Of a DNA stretch of 32,636 bases, positions 1 to 8,638 are shown piece after piece. A model generated the notes under the pieces. That model ran no database searches, was not told the origin of the DNA, and was given only the letters and a program-made list of their open reading frames with translations. The translations under genes were made by a program, and so were the position numbers. Every line of letters starts with the position of its first letter. The stretch's first letter is position 1. The stretch is from Alphaproteobacteria bacterium (GTDB lineage Bacteria > Pseudomonadota > Alphaproteobacteria > UBA9655), in assembly GCA_017992885.1 (NCBI GenBank), contig JAGONT010000024.1, forward strand, positions 1-32,636, in the 5' to 3' direction.

Positions 1-39
1 ATCGATGCAATAAAATAAATTTGTGATATCTTTTTTCAT
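1..39 (-). CDS. 5' end of a gene leaving the left edge; possibly a transposase
   Basis: Reading leftward from an ATG at 39 the frame stays open to the window edge and gives 13 residues, MKKDITNLFYCID. A GAGG stretch lies 7 bases upstream of the ATG, a usable ribosome binding site. The pattern of a short polar start followed by an LFYCID-like motif resembles the N-terminus of some DDE transposases (IS982-like proteins begin with a comparable aromatic-C-x-D motif). That identification rests on 13 residues and memory of the family, so it is a guess. An 8-bp inverted repeat lies just upstream. The gene start itself is moderately supported, the product weakly. Confidence 0.35.
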   Translation of the reverse strand, partial: MKKDITNLFYCID

Positions 40-86
40 GAATTGGCCTCGGCTGTTATTTTTGCAATTCACAGTCTAGCCAATTC
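40..86. repeat. Inverted repeat upstream of the left-edge gene
   Basis: GAATTGGC at 40-47 is matched by its exact reverse complement GCCAATTC at 79-86. A nested CTGT/ACAG pair sits inside, so the stretch could fold into a hairpin. It lies directly before the start codon of the leftward left-edge gene and so would be in its leader. It could also be related to the end of a mobile element. The rest of 87-313 has no gene I can support. Confidence 0.35.
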
Positions 87-313
87 TCCCCTCAATTTTA
101 ACTAATTTTTAATCCATAACTCGGGTTCACAGTAATATTCGTCACCATTTTGGGCGCATGACTAGACGAACAAAGGTGCTCTCAAAAAAAGAAGACATGA
201 TTCATGCCTCACTGAAGCTTTGGTGTACTCTTACCTACACTTACCAAACCATTTTCTTTTAATACTTTTTTGTCTATATTTCTGTAATATTTATAAAAAA
301 GATAAAATACTTT

Positions 314-342
314 TTGAAAATGATAATAAGTTATTCTATATA
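314..342 (+). promoter_or_regulatory. Predicted sigma70-type promoter for the secreted protein at 390
   Basis: TTGAAA (314-319) and TATATA (337-342) are separated by exactly 17 bases, matching the consensus at 5 and 4 of 6 positions. The -10 box ends 47 bases before the start codon at 390. The surroundings are very AT-rich, so a chance match is possible, but spacing and position fit. Confidence 0.45.
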
Positions 343-389
343 AAAATTATTAATTAAAAGAAAATATTCTTTTTAAAAAGGTTTTAAAA

Positions 390-1538
390 ATGTTTTGTAA
401 AAACTTAAATATAATTTCTATTTTAGCTTTAAGCAGCGTTTTGCTTACGTTTTCTTTTTCCACCCCTATTTGGTCAATGAATGAAGAACCAGAGGTTGAA
501 GGAGATTCCCCTAAGGTAAAAATTCGTCCAGGCTTTTTTAAGTATGATTTAAGTAAGTTAGATAAAGCAAAACAAATTATTGTTGAGACTGATTTTTTAC
601 CAGCGTACATCCGGTCTATTTTTGTACGGTATGTTGAAGCATATGATCGGACACAATTTCTTAAATATGACGATTCAAGCGCAAAGAAGGCATTTATATC
701 AACTTTAGCAACCTCTGAGTTTCCCATGGATCCAGCGGTATGTGAGCTCTTACCTACTGATCTCCTAAAAAGCTTAAGAAAAGGCTTTAAAACGGATATA
801 AAATTACAATGTGAGCCTTATCTCAGAAATGTAGAATATAATATTCGCACAAAAGGTTCTTTCAATTATGCACTCTTTGATTCTTTTTTATATCATTTGT
901 TGGGGGTCGGGCAAAGTTGGATGGACGAAGAACACTCCACATCAAATCCCTATTCTCAAGAAAATGTTACTCACCTTTTACTTAAGTTAAAAGAAATTAA
1001 ATTTTTAACAGATTTTAAAATGGAATCTCTTTCCACTTTGGAAGAAACCTATAGTCCTCGAGAACAATTAGATTTCTTTCACCAAAATAACACAGAAGAA
1101 ATTACGGATCTTGTCATTGCTGGTGGTCATGTGGGGAGAAAAGGGATTGAGTCTATTAGCCGTTATAAGAAAACCTTAACTGTTGATTTATCACCTTTCG
1201 AGCTTCCCGATGTTATTGCTGCTATCAATGATCCAAGGTTGTTGGAGGCTCTTTTAGAGCGTTACGAATCGCATTTTACTGCCATTTATGAGACAAGCAA
1301 TACGAAGGGGCTTGCCTCTGGAGGAATTATTAAATCAGAAGCAGCCGCTTGTCTTGTTCGTATGTTAAAGCCTGGGGGACGCTTAAGCTACGCACCCATA
1401 GCCTATGAAGGATCAAGTGAAATTGATGACATAACTGCAGAATATTTTATTAAAAAGTATGATCTGATTCCTATCCGTTCTTCAGAAGATGAAAAAATGA
1501 TCATAGCCCTTCAAAAAAAGGAAGATAACTTACAGTAA
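390..1538 (+). CDS. Secreted protein with a degenerate methyltransferase-like C-terminal half
   Basis: The 382-residue protein begins with a signal peptide: a lysine followed by a hydrophobic run over residues 7-25, with likely cleavage near residue 29. An AAGG about 8 bases upstream supports the start. Residues about 235-345 look like a class I SAM-methyltransferase fold: DLVIAGGHVG resembles the glycine-rich loop, LTVDLSP resembles the strand-2 acidic position, and MLKPGGRLSYAPI resembles the conserved LKPGG turn. The glycine-rich loop is not canonical (no E/D-x-G-x-G-x-G), so activity is doubtful. Residues 30-230 match nothing I recognise. The gene stands alone with its own predicted promoter and a 350-base spacer after it. 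Export plus a nucleotide-fold remnant suggests a host-directed or envelope protein; this is inference. Confidence 0.7.
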   Translation: MFCKNLNIISILALSSVLLTFSFSTPIWSMNEEPEVEGDSPKVKIRPGFFKYDLSKLDKAKQIIVETDFLPAYIRSIFVRYVEAYDRTQFLKYDDSSAKKAFISTLATSEFPMDPAVCELLPTDLLKSLRKGFKTDIKLQCEPYLRNVEYNIRTKGSFNYALFDSFLYHLLGVGQSWMDEEHSTSNPYSQENVTHLLLKLKEIKFLTDFKMESLSTLEETYSPREQLDFFHQNNTEEITDLVIAGGHVGRKGIESISRYKKTLTVDLSPFELPDVIAAINDPRLLEALLERYESHFTAIYETSNTKGLASGGIIKSEAAACLVRMLKPGGRLSYAPIAYEGSSEIDDITAEYFIKKYDLIPIRSSEDEKMIIALQKKEDNLQ

Positions 1539-1892
1539 TTGAGATTGGATGTTTATTCATAAGAAAAAGAGAAAAGGCACGGAGATGTCCTTATTGGTTC
1601 CCATAGAGTAGTTCGTCGGAAAGAATTATCTACTAAACTTTATATTTATATGATGTTCTTATCCTTTAAATACTGATTGACAGCGCTTGCCTTAAGTTAT
1701 ATTAACCTCTCTCAACTATGATCAAAAAAATCTGTTGTATATTTATCTATTAAGTAGAAACTCTCAAAAATTAAATCACTCGATAAAGTAAAAATAAGTA
1801 GTAAAATATTTACTTCTGATGCTATATTTCCTCATGGATGGGCAGTTGTTAAAATTGCGCCTTAGCCGCTCTCCCTCCAAAAATTTTGTAAA
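1539..1892. other. 354-base spacer, no gene seen
   Basis: No convincing gene or RNA is visible. TTGACA at 1677-1682 is a perfect -35 box, followed after 15 bases by TATATT (1698-1703). This could be a promoter for the secreted protein that starts about 200 bases downstream, although the spacing is short. The stretch 1855-1880, read in reverse, faintly resembles the 5' end of a class II tRNA, but no anticodon arm follows. Confidence 0.4.
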
Positions 1893-1910
1893 GTGTTCAA
1901 GCGGGTTAAA

Positions 1911-3620
1911 ATGGTTAGATTTTTGTTTGTATTTTTTTTGTTTTTCATAATGACAGCATCAGCTGGTATTATCATTCCTAATCTTGATCAACTTTCCCCT
2001 CAAGAACAAGAAGGGGCTCTCAGATTTCTGATAAGCCCCAAACATTATAGTGAAAAAGAAAATATCCTTAAAGCCGACTTCAGAACCGCTTTCCCCGGAA
2101 AAAATATAGATACTGCCTATTGGGTCCCCGATACCCTCCTTCAAACTGTTGAAACTTTTCTTACAACAGGCCTCTTTGATAATGGAAATATCTATATAAA
2201 ACATTTAAAACATGCCTCTCGCCATTGGAAGCGCTTTATGGAACTTCATAATTCGAGACGAACCACAGAGAGAAGACTCAATAGATTTAAATATCCGAAT
2301 ACCGTAGAAAAACTAAAGATAGAATACAAAACCTTGCTTTCAGATTGGGTGAAAATTAATCGAGTAACTCATCAGTTCCTTAATGAAGCAAACTTTCGTA
2401 TTGAAGGTTCTCAACCCACACTGACGAAAATTTTACACAAGCGTCCTATCTCACACCTGTCCAGGGGCCTCGACAACATTATTGGAGTTGAAAAAGAAAA
2501 AACGAAATATCTTAAAGATAATGAATCCTTGCTAAGAAACGTCATTCAGATGGAAGAAAAGGCCCATCGAGAAGGTAAACTTCTTTTGTGGAGATATGTT
2601 AATCTTCTTCCTGGCAGAATCCCTGATTTGCCTTTTATGATGCATGGTAATTTAAACTCAACTCTTCAAAAACCATTAACCTATAGAAAATCTAACGTTT
2701 CTAAGGGAGGAATCTCTTATGCCCAACGCTTTTTGGATGGATATATTGGAGATGGTTGGGTTTTTGGCAAACCGTTTTGCAGCATGACTGTTCCTGGATG
2801 CACATTTAGCTTTATGGCCAATGATACAGCAATACGTCAAAAAGGACTTCCGGTAGAAAACTCCATCTTATATTCCTTAGCTCTAACTTCTAATGAACTC
2901 AATACTTTAAATAATAAGCGCTTCCTGTATTATCCTAAAGACGCCATGCCTTCGTTCATGGGCATCTATGGAACAGAAGAAGGATTTCATCCTCACTGGA
3001 CTGTCGAAAATCTTGAAGGCTCTCCTCAACCTTATGATAAAGCGAGTGTTGAAGCTTGGTTAAAAATCATGGCAAGCGATACTTTACAACTGCATTTTAT
3101 AGATGGGCAATGGAAAGATCATTCAGTTAATAATCCAGATCTTCTAAGAATCCGAAGGATTTATGAACAATTTTATAATAAAGCAGCCTCACAATCGACT
3201 ATTTTAGAAGAGAAGACTCAGCTTCCTGTTGTCCCTCCTGTGAAAAAACAGCCCCCAATTGTCCCCCCTCCAATTGTGAAAAGAAATCCACCCCCCGTTG
3301 TGAAAAAAGCTCCCCTTGTACCCGTTTCTACTCCTGTGGCGCCAAAAAAACAGCCCTCCAAAGATGATATAAAAAAAGCTAGACAGCTTGCTAAGCGCAA
3401 TGCTGATGCCTTAAAGAAAACAAAAAGGATTGCGGCTGCTCAAGCAAGGAAGAAGGCCATTGCTCAAAAAAAGACAGGTAAGCGCGTCGTTTCTCCAAAA
3501 AAGACAAGGGCGCGCGTTGCGCCTCCAAGAAGAACACGAAAAACTGTCACAGCTTCAAAAAAGACAAGAAGGAACGTCATTGTTCGAAGAAAAGCAACAC
3601 CTAGAAAATCTCGTAAATAA
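1911..3620 (+). CDS. Secreted protein with proline-rich linker and basic histone-H1-like repeat tail
   Basis: From the ATG at 1911 the product has 569 residues; an in-frame GTG at 1893 would add six. I prefer 1911 because MVR followed by a 15-residue hydrophobic run ending in TASA is an ideal signal peptide, and neither start has a strong Shine-Dalgarno. Residues 20-430 form an unrecognised region: helix-rich and charged first, then a Gly/aromatic-rich part with a Cys pair (FCSMTVPGC). Residues about 440-485 are a linker of PP, VVPP and KK units. The last 90 residues are almost only K, R, A, T, V, S and P, and end in a five-fold 10-residue repeat with an SPKK unit. Such tails bind nucleic acid or other polyanions in histone H1-like proteins. 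Cytoplasmic DNA binding is unlikely because of the signal peptide. A secreted host-chromatin or cell-surface binder is possible but unproven. Confidence 0.75.
   Translation: MVRFLFVFFLFFIMTASAGIIIPNLDQLSPQEQEGALRFLISPKHYSEKENILKADFRTAFPGKNIDTAYWVPDTLLQTVETFLTTGLFDNGNIYIKHLKHASRHWKRFMELHNSRRTTERRLNRFKYPNTVEKLKIEYKTLLSDWVKINRVTHQFLNEANFRIEGSQPTLTKILHKRPISHLSRGLDNIIGVEKEKTKYLKDNESLLRNVIQMEEKAHREGKLLLWRYVNLLPGRIPDLPFMMHGNLNSTLQKPLTYRKSNVSKGGISYAQRFLDGYIGDGWVFGKPFCSMTVPGCTFSFMANDTAIRQKGLPVENSILYSLALTSNELNTLNNKRFLYYPKDAMPSFMGIYGTEEGFHPHWTVENLEGSPQPYDKASVEAWLKIMASDTLQLHFIDGQWKDHSVNNPDLLRIRRIYEQFYNKAASQSTILEEKTQLPVVPPVKKQPPIVPPPIVKRNPPPVVKKAPLVPVSTPVAPKKQPSKDDIKKARQLAKRNADALKKTKRIAAAQARKKAIAQKKTGKRVVSPKKTRARVAPPRRTRKTVTASKKTRRNVIVRRKATPRKSRK
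3468..3617 (+). repeat. Five tandem 30-base units encoding a basic 10-residue repeat
   Basis: The last 50 codons of the gene divide without gaps into five units of 10: KKTGKRVVSP, KKTRARVAPP, RRTRKTVTAS, KKTRRNVIVR and RKATPRKSRK. The pattern is [KR][KR]T-x-[KR]-x-V-x-x-[SP] in the first four; the last is degenerate. The DNA has diverged more than the protein pattern, which suggests the pattern is maintained by selection rather than by recent duplication. Confidence 0.75.
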
Positions 3621-3697
3621 AGAAGGGATTTTATCGCAAAGAATGCGACCTTACGACGATGCATGAGAAAGTTATCACTAACTACTGGCCAAAGCTC

Positions 3698-5107
3698 TCA
3701 ATGCATCACTTCTCCTATATGAGAGTGTATCCTGGCTAAGGTATTATCTTTTCCAAGGATATGCATGATTTCAAACACACTGGGAGAGACACTTTTTCCC
3801 GTGAGGCTTGCGCGGAGGGGTTGAGCAATTTTTCCAAGCTTTAAATCCCTTTCCTCTGCTATTTCCCTGACATAGTTTTCAAGTTGCCGTTCTGTCCATG
3901 AAATTTCAGGAAGAGCCGCTAAATAGCTTTCCACAAGAGTCAGGATTTGAAGACCTTCGACGTTTAGTATTTTTTTAGCGTCTGTATCCAAAGGCTGAGG
4001 AGCAATATAAAAGAGGGAATTTTCTGCAAGTTCAACCATTGTTTTTGCCCTTTGTTTAAGGCCATTCATTCCTTGATGCAAAAAATGACGAGCTTCAGCA
4101 TTAACAGGAAGACCTTTATTTTCAATAAAAGGAACGAGCAGAGCGGTCAGCTCCTCATTATCTTTCTCTCTCAAATAATGGCCATTGAGGGCGGCAAGCT
4201 TCACAAAGTCAAATCGCGCCGGAGATTTACCCACATGATCAAGGCCAAACCATTCAATGGCCTCTTCTGTTGAAAAAATTTCTGCATCTCCATGACTCCA
4301 TCCCAATCTTACCAAATAATTTCGTAAGCTTTCTGGCAAGAAACCCATCTCACGGTAAGCCTGAACCCCTAGTGCTCCATGTCGTTTAGAAAGTTTGGCG
4401 CCATCAGATCCATGAATTAAAGGAATATGCGCAAAATAAGGAATCGCCCACTCCATAGCCTTATAAATCTGCACCTGACGGAACGCATTTGTTAAATGAT
4501 CATCACCCCGTATAACATGGGTAATTCCCATGTCATGATCATCTACAACAACAGAAAGGTTAAACGTTGGTGTCCCATCTGCTCTTAAAAGAATCAGGTC
4601 GTCTAGTTGTTGATTGGCAACACGAACATCTCCTTGAACCAAATCATGAATCACCGTATCTCCTTCTTGAGGAGCCTTAAAGCGTAGAGTGGGTTTAACC
4701 CCTTTAGGAGCTTCCTCAGGAAGACGATCTCGCCAGCGCCCATCATAACGAGGAGACAGTCCCTTAGCACGCGCCTCTGCACGCATCGTTTCAAGCTCTT
4801 CTGGTGTACAATAACAGTAATAAGCCATACCCTTTGTTAAGAGAGCGTTCGCAACATCAACATGGCGCTCCATCCGATCAAATTGGTGAACTGGGGTTTC
4901 ATCCCAATTAATACTGAGCCATTCCAGTCCCTTATAAATAGCTTCCACGGCGTCTTGAGTTGATCGTGCCCTATCCGTGTCTTCAATACGCAGCAGCATT
5001 TTTCCTTTATGATGACGGGCAAACAGCCAATTAAATAGAGCAGTTCTTGCACTCCCAATATGGAGATAACCCGTCGGTGAAGGCGCGAAACGAACAATGA
5101 CAGACAT
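3698..5107 (-). CDS. gltX: Glutamate--tRNA ligase
   Basis: This class I aminoacyl-tRNA synthetase charges glutamate onto tRNA. The 469-residue length is typical. The HIGH signature is LHIGS at residues 15-19, and the KMSKS-type signature is KLSKR at 238-242. RIEDTD at about 40-45 and the [23 protein letters not shown] stretch (182-204) are characteristic of GlxRS. The C-terminal anticodon-binding domain runs from about 330. Alphaproteobacteria often carry two GltX copies, one of which may misacylate tRNA-Gln and depend on GatCAB; this window cannot say which copy this is. The gene converges on the preceding secreted-protein gene, and the kinase gene upstream on the same strand is 162 bases away. 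Confidence 0.95.
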   Translation of the reverse strand: MSVIVRFAPSPTGYLHIGSARTALFNWLFARHHKGKMLLRIEDTDRARSTQDAVEAIYKGLEWLSINWDETPVHQFDRMERHVDVANALLTKGMAYYCYCTPEELETMRAEARAKGLSPRYDGRWRDRLPEEAPKGVKPTLRFKAPQEGDTVIHDLVQGDVRVANQQLDDLILLRADGTPTFNLSVVVDDHDMGITHVIRGDDHLTNAFRQVQIYKAMEWAIPYFAHIPLIHGSDGAKLSKRHGALGVQAYREMGFLPESLRNYLVRLGWSHGDAEIFSTEEAIEWFGLDHVGKSPARFDFVKLAALNGHYLREKDNEELTALLVPFIENKGLPVNAEARHFLHQGMNGLKQRAKTMVELAENSLFYIAPQPLDTDAKKILNVEGLQILTLVESYLAALPEISWTERQLENYVREIAEERDLKLGKIAQPLRASLTGKSVSPSVFEIMHILGKDNTLARIHSHIGEVMH

Positions 5108-5269
5108 AAAATTTCCTTTAGTTTATCTATTCCATCATTTTTATCCCACCCCTTCCCCAAATGTAAGTAAAAAGTTTCCTCAGGATAACGAATGCTTGGC
5201 CATTGAGTTATTTAGCATCTGAAGGAAGGAGAATCTAAAATGACTTGGACAATTGGGTAGGATAGAGAG

Positions 5270-5920
5270 CTATTCAACAATACTGCCTTGCGAATACTCT
5301 TTCATCAGTTTTTTTACGGCTTTTGGTTTGGGATTAGATTCAATAAAATTGAATATATTTTTTGCACATTCTGTAGTGGATAAATGTGTCGTATCTATTT
5401 TTAAATCATAAGTACTAATAATTTTATCGACATCTTCAAGCAACCCTCGTGAAAGCCCAATATTTCGATCTCCTCGTTGCTTTTCACGTTTTTCCATCTC
5501 ACTCTCTTCACAATAAACATAAATCATATATACTTTCTTATGTATTAAAGAAGGATAATAAAGAGACATTTGATATTTGTTTATAATAACTTCATCAATA
5601 ATCATATCATACCCCTTATCCATTAGACCGCACGCTGCCTTTACCAAGTCACAATAAAGCGCCCATCCCTTTTTTCCATTATCAATATGGAAAACAGGAT
5701 GGCCATTCTTATCGATTACTTGTTGACGGCAAAACCATTCTGCTTGCCATTTTTGTGGTTTTTGTTCACCTTTAAAGCTGTTAACAAACTTAGAATCTAT
5801 CCAAAAATTTAAGAGGTGATCTGAGGCATAATGAAGAAAGGGGATTTGAGACTGCCGCATCAGTTCTCGAGCAACAGATGATTTTCCTGTGGAAGACGTC
5901 CCATTTAGAAATATAATCAT
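5270..5920 (-). CDS. Chloramphenicol-phosphotransferase-like P-loop kinase
   Basis: The 216-residue protein has a Walker A loop NGTSSTGKSS at residues 6-15. An aspartate in YASDHLL (D34) sits where chloramphenicol 3-O-phosphotransferase has its catalytic Asp37. IIDEVII corresponds to the family's IIDDV strand, REKQRGDRNIG to the lid arginine motif, and YDLKIDTTH to the family's C-terminal VDTTH signature. Family members transfer phosphate from ATP to a small-molecule hydroxyl; only the Streptomyces enzyme has a known drug substrate, so the true substrate here is unknown. The protein is longer than the Streptomyces enzyme, with an extra loop around residues 45-90. It sits just downstream of the rpsA terminator, where many alphaproteobacteria carry ihfB, so it looks like an insertion. 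Its A+T-rich, lysine-rich composition would fit acquisition. Confidence 0.8.
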   Translation of the reverse strand: MIIFLNGTSSTGKSSVARELMRQSQIPFLHYASDHLLNFWIDSKFVNSFKGEQKPQKWQAEWFCRQQVIDKNGHPVFHIDNGKKGWALYCDLVKAACGLMDKGYDMIIDEVIINKYQMSLYYPSLIHKKVYMIYVYCEESEMEKREKQRGDRNIGLSRGLLEDVDKIISTYDLKIDTTHLSTTECAKNIFNFIESNPKPKAVKKLMKEYSQGSIVE

Positions 5921-5966
5921 CTTTATTCTTATCCAAAATTAAAATTAGATCATATTTTCTATAAAA

Positions 5967-5993
5967 TCAAAAAAGGAGGGAGTGATCCCTCCT
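5967..5993 (-). terminator. Rho-independent terminator after rpsA
   Basis: GGAGGGA (5975-5981) pairs perfectly with TCCCTCC (5986-5992) around a four-base loop, with one further A-T pair outside. In the leftward direction the stem is followed by six T residues. It lies 28 bases beyond the rpsA stop codon and is the clearest intrinsic terminator in the window. Confidence 0.88.
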
Positions 5994-6020
5994 CTTCTTT
6001 GATAAACAAACGACAAAAAA

Positions 6021-7868
6021 TTAGTCTTCAGTCGTTTTTTCTTTTACAACTTTCTTTGTCTTCTTTGGTTTAGCGTCAGAAGCCTTATCTTCATCATCAG
6101 CTTTTTTCTTCGCCTTTTTAGGCAATTCTTCAGCTGGGACTTCGGCAACTTTTGACTTTTCCTTCACTTGTTCAAGAGCAGCGCCTAGAATATCTCCAAG
6201 GCTTGCTCCGCTATCCGTGGATCCATACTCCGCCATAGCTTGTCGTTCTTCATCTGCTTCTCGCGCTTTGATGGAAAGTGTAATCTTTCGATTAGCTCGA
6301 TCAATTTGGGTAATCTTTGCATCCACCTTTTCTCCGACAGCAAAACGATCAGGACGTTGTTCAGCCCGATCTCGGGAAAGTTCATTTTTTCGAATAAAGC
6401 CAGAGATTCCTCCCGCAAGACTAACTTCCACGCCGGTTTCAAGAATAGAAATCACTTCACAAGTGACAACTGATCCTTTCTTTAAACCCGCGATGCTTTC
6501 TTCGAAAGGATCTCCCATAAGCTGCTTAATACCAAGGCTTACGCGCTCTTTTTCTGGATCAATATCTAGAATTTTTGCCCGTACCTTTATACCTTTCTTA
6601 TAGGCTGAAATCGCTTCTTCACCAAGTTTATCCCAAGAAATATCGGACATATGCACCATGCCATCGATATCATTAGTAAGCCCGACAAAAAGACCAAATT
6701 CGGTTATATTCTTAACCTCGCCTTCAATTTCTGAACCCACAGTGTATTTTTCTTGAAGAGCAGCCCAAGGGTTGGGAATACATTGTTTCATACCAAGGCT
6801 AATCCTACGCTTTGAAGCATCAACATCAAGAACAATAACGTCAACCTCTTGACTTGTAGACACGATCTTCCCGGGAGGCATGTTTTTCTTTGTCCAACTC
6901 ATTTCTGTGACATGAACCAATCCTTCAACTCCAGGCTCTAACTCAATAAAGGCACCATAGTCGGTAATATTTGTTACGCGACCCGTAACTTTTGCACCCA
7001 CAGAGTATTTGACTTCAGCTCCCGCCCAAGGATCACTCTCAAGTTGCTTCATTCCCAATGAAATACGCTGATTTTCAGGGTTAAAACGAATGATTTGAAC
7101 TTTTACAGGTTGGCCTACAGTTAAGACTTCTGCAGGATGATTAACTCGATGCCACGCAATATCTGTTACGTGTAACAACCCATCAACACCCCCTAAATCA
7201 ATAAAGGCTCCATAATCGGTAATATTCTTAACAATTCCCTCAAGAATTTGCCCTTCTTCAAGGCGAGAAACGAGCTCACTCCGCGCTTCTGCACGTGTTT
7301 CCTCAAGAACAGCACGTCTCGAAACAACAATGTTTCCTCGACTACGATCCATTTTCAAAATTTGAAAAGGTTGAGGTACGCCAATTAAAGGAGAAACATC
7401 TCGTACAGGACGAATATCGACTTGACTTCCTGGTAAGAAAGCAATAGCCCCCTTAAGATCAACGGTAAACCCGCCTTTTACGCGACCAAATATCACGCCT
7501 TCAACATGCTCGTTCTTTTCATGGGATTTTTCTAGCTGTTTCCACGCTGCTTCACGACGTGCCTTTTCATAGCTAAGAACGGTTTCCCCATTTTTATCCT
7601 CCAGCCGTTCCAAGTAAACTTCAACAGAGTCCCCTACGTTTAAATGAGGTTCTGTACCAGATGCTGAAAATTCCCTTAAAGGGATACGTCCTTCTGATTT
7701 TAACCCCACATCAATAATTGCGACGTCATTTTCAATAGAAATAACTTTCCCTTTGATAACACGTCCTTCAAGGCTTTCAGCTTTTCCAAATGATTCTTCT
7801 AAAAGAGCTGCAAAATTTTCTGTTTCGTGAGAAGAAAGTCCTCCAGATAAAGAGGGTTGTTCTGTCAT
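6021..7868 (-). CDS. rpsA: 30S ribosomal protein S1
   Basis: S1 binds mRNA leaders and docks them on the 30S subunit during initiation. The 615-residue protein contains six S1/OB repeats, beginning near residues 37, 122, 208, 293, 380 and 466. Repeats 3-5 carry the typical VKNITDYGAFIDLGGVDG / GLLHVTDIAW pattern; repeats 1, 2 and 6 are more divergent, as usual. It is longer than the 557-residue E. coli protein because of a C-terminal tail of about 45 residues made mainly of K, E, D and A. The start is supported by an AAGGA 9 bases upstream. cmk precedes it on the same strand, the conserved cmk-rpsA pair, and the 107-base gap between them can fold into two hairpins. A strong terminator follows. 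Confidence 0.96.
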   Translation of the reverse strand: MTEQPSLSGGLSSHETENFAALLEESFGKAESLEGRVIKGKVISIENDVAIIDVGLKSEGRIPLREFSASGTEPHLNVGDSVEVYLERLEDKNGETVLSYEKARREAAWKQLEKSHEKNEHVEGVIFGRVKGGFTVDLKGAIAFLPGSQVDIRPVRDVSPLIGVPQPFQILKMDRSRGNIVVSRRAVLEETRAEARSELVSRLEEGQILEGIVKNITDYGAFIDLGGVDGLLHVTDIAWHRVNHPAEVLTVGQPVKVQIIRFNPENQRISLGMKQLESDPWAGAEVKYSVGAKVTGRVTNITDYGAFIELEPGVEGLVHVTEMSWTKKNMPPGKIVSTSQEVDVIVLDVDASKRRISLGMKQCIPNPWAALQEKYTVGSEIEGEVKNITEFGLFVGLTNDIDGMVHMSDISWDKLGEEAISAYKKGIKVRAKILDIDPEKERVSLGIKQLMGDPFEESIAGLKKGSVVTCEVISILETGVEVSLAGGISGFIRKNELSRDRAEQRPDRFAVGEKVDAKITQIDRANRKITLSIKAREADEERQAMAEYGSTDSGASLGDILGAALEQVKEKSKVAEVPAEELPKKAKKKADDEDKASDAKPKKTKKVVKEKTTED

Positions 7869-7890
7869 TAATAAATTTCCTTAAAATATC

Positions 7891-7966
7891 TTCTTTATGC
7901 TCGGCTCATAAAGAATGATGAAGTTAGAGTTTTTCCTAGAATAGAAGTGCCGAAACTTTTCTATTC
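7891..7966 (-). promoter_or_regulatory. rpsA leader: two hairpins with complementary loops
   Basis: In the transcript (leftward), the first hairpin spans 7966-7939. GAATAG and AAGT pair with ACTT and CTATTC with a two-base bulge, leaving loop TTCGGC. The second spans 7915-7891: TTCTTTATG pairs with CATAAAGAA, nine perfect pairs, leaving loop AGCCGAG. The loops contain UCGGC and GCCGA, exact complements, so a kissing-loop contact is possible. The rpsA Shine-Dalgarno lies about 10 bases after the second hairpin. S1 represses its own translation through leader structure in E. coli; the same role here is inference. Neither hairpin has a U-tract, so neither looks like a cmk terminator. Confidence 0.5.
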
Positions 7967-7975
7967 AGACGATAT

Positions 7976-8638
7976 TTAAGCTATCTTATCAATCTCAGGA
8001 TATTTTAAGTCCACAAAAAGGCAAGCTTTTTTAATAACATCGTCAATTCCTAGTTCTGAAGTATCAAGAATATAAGCATCCTTCGCTGGACGGAGGGGAG
8101 AAATCTTTCTTTTTTCATCGCGCACATCCCGCGTTTGGATATCCTTAAATACATCTTCATATATACTGCTAATTCCCTTTTGCTGCAACTCTTTGAGTCG
8201 ACGTTGTGCACGAACTTCCGGTGATGCCGTGACATAAATTTTACAGAGGGATTCAGGTAAGACAACAAGGCCAATATCACGGCCATCTAAAACGACTCCT
8301 TGCTTCCCTGGAGTCACATTTTTTGCAAAATCTCGCTGAAACTTTAAGAGGATTTCTCTAACTTGAGGAAGAGCTGCAATTTCTGAAGCCAAATTTCCGA
8401 CAACTTCATCTCTTAAGGAAGAATTTTTTAAATCTTCTGTTTTTAAGGATAAAGCCGCTCGTATTGCGGCTTCTTCGTTGACAAGAAATTGCTCTTTTTC
8501 AATCATTTTTAAAGCAACGCCACGGTATAATAGACCTGTATCAAGATGACTTAAATTATATAGACGAGCCAAATGATGAGCTAATGTTCCTTTGCCAGCT
8601 CCAGCAGGACCATCAATTGCAATCATAACAAATGACAT
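7976..8638 (-). CDS. cmk: Cytidylate kinase
   Basis: The enzyme phosphorylates CMP and dCMP with ATP in nucleotide recycling. The 220-residue protein opens with the P-loop GPAGAGKGT (residues 10-18), followed by LDTGLLYRGVA, the NMP-binding motif of the Cmk family. VLDGRDIG around residue 120 and the RAQRRLKEL lid motif complete the match. A GGAG six bases before the ATG supports the start. It is followed by rpsA. Many alphaproteobacteria have aroA directly upstream of cmk; here the upstream neighbour is instead the divergent TIGR02300 gene, so aroA is not in its usual place. Confidence 0.94.
   Translation of the reverse strand: MSFVMIAIDGPAGAGKGTLAHHLARLYNLSHLDTGLLYRGVALKMIEKEQFLVNEEAAIRAALSLKTEDLKNSSLRDEVVGNLASEIAALPQVREILLKFQRDFAKNVTPGKQGVVLDGRDIGLVVLPESLCKIYVTASPEVRAQRRLKELQQKGISSIYEDVFKDIQTRDVRDEKRKISPLRPAKDAYILDTSELGIDDVIKKACLFVDLKYPEIDKIA

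Noticed and set aside
350-727. Leftward 125-codon frame opposite the first secreted-protein gene
   Set aside because: It overlaps the well-supported plus-strand gene and shows no domain or ribosome site.
1855-1880. Reverse-strand stretch resembling the 5' end of a serine/tyrosine tRNA
   Set aside because: No anticodon arm, T-arm or acceptor partner follows in the expected distance.
5240-5260. ATG with a strong AAGGAG site on the plus strand followed by only six codons
   Set aside because: MTWTIG then stop; too short to be a supported gene. It may be the remnant of a deleted gene or a chance site.
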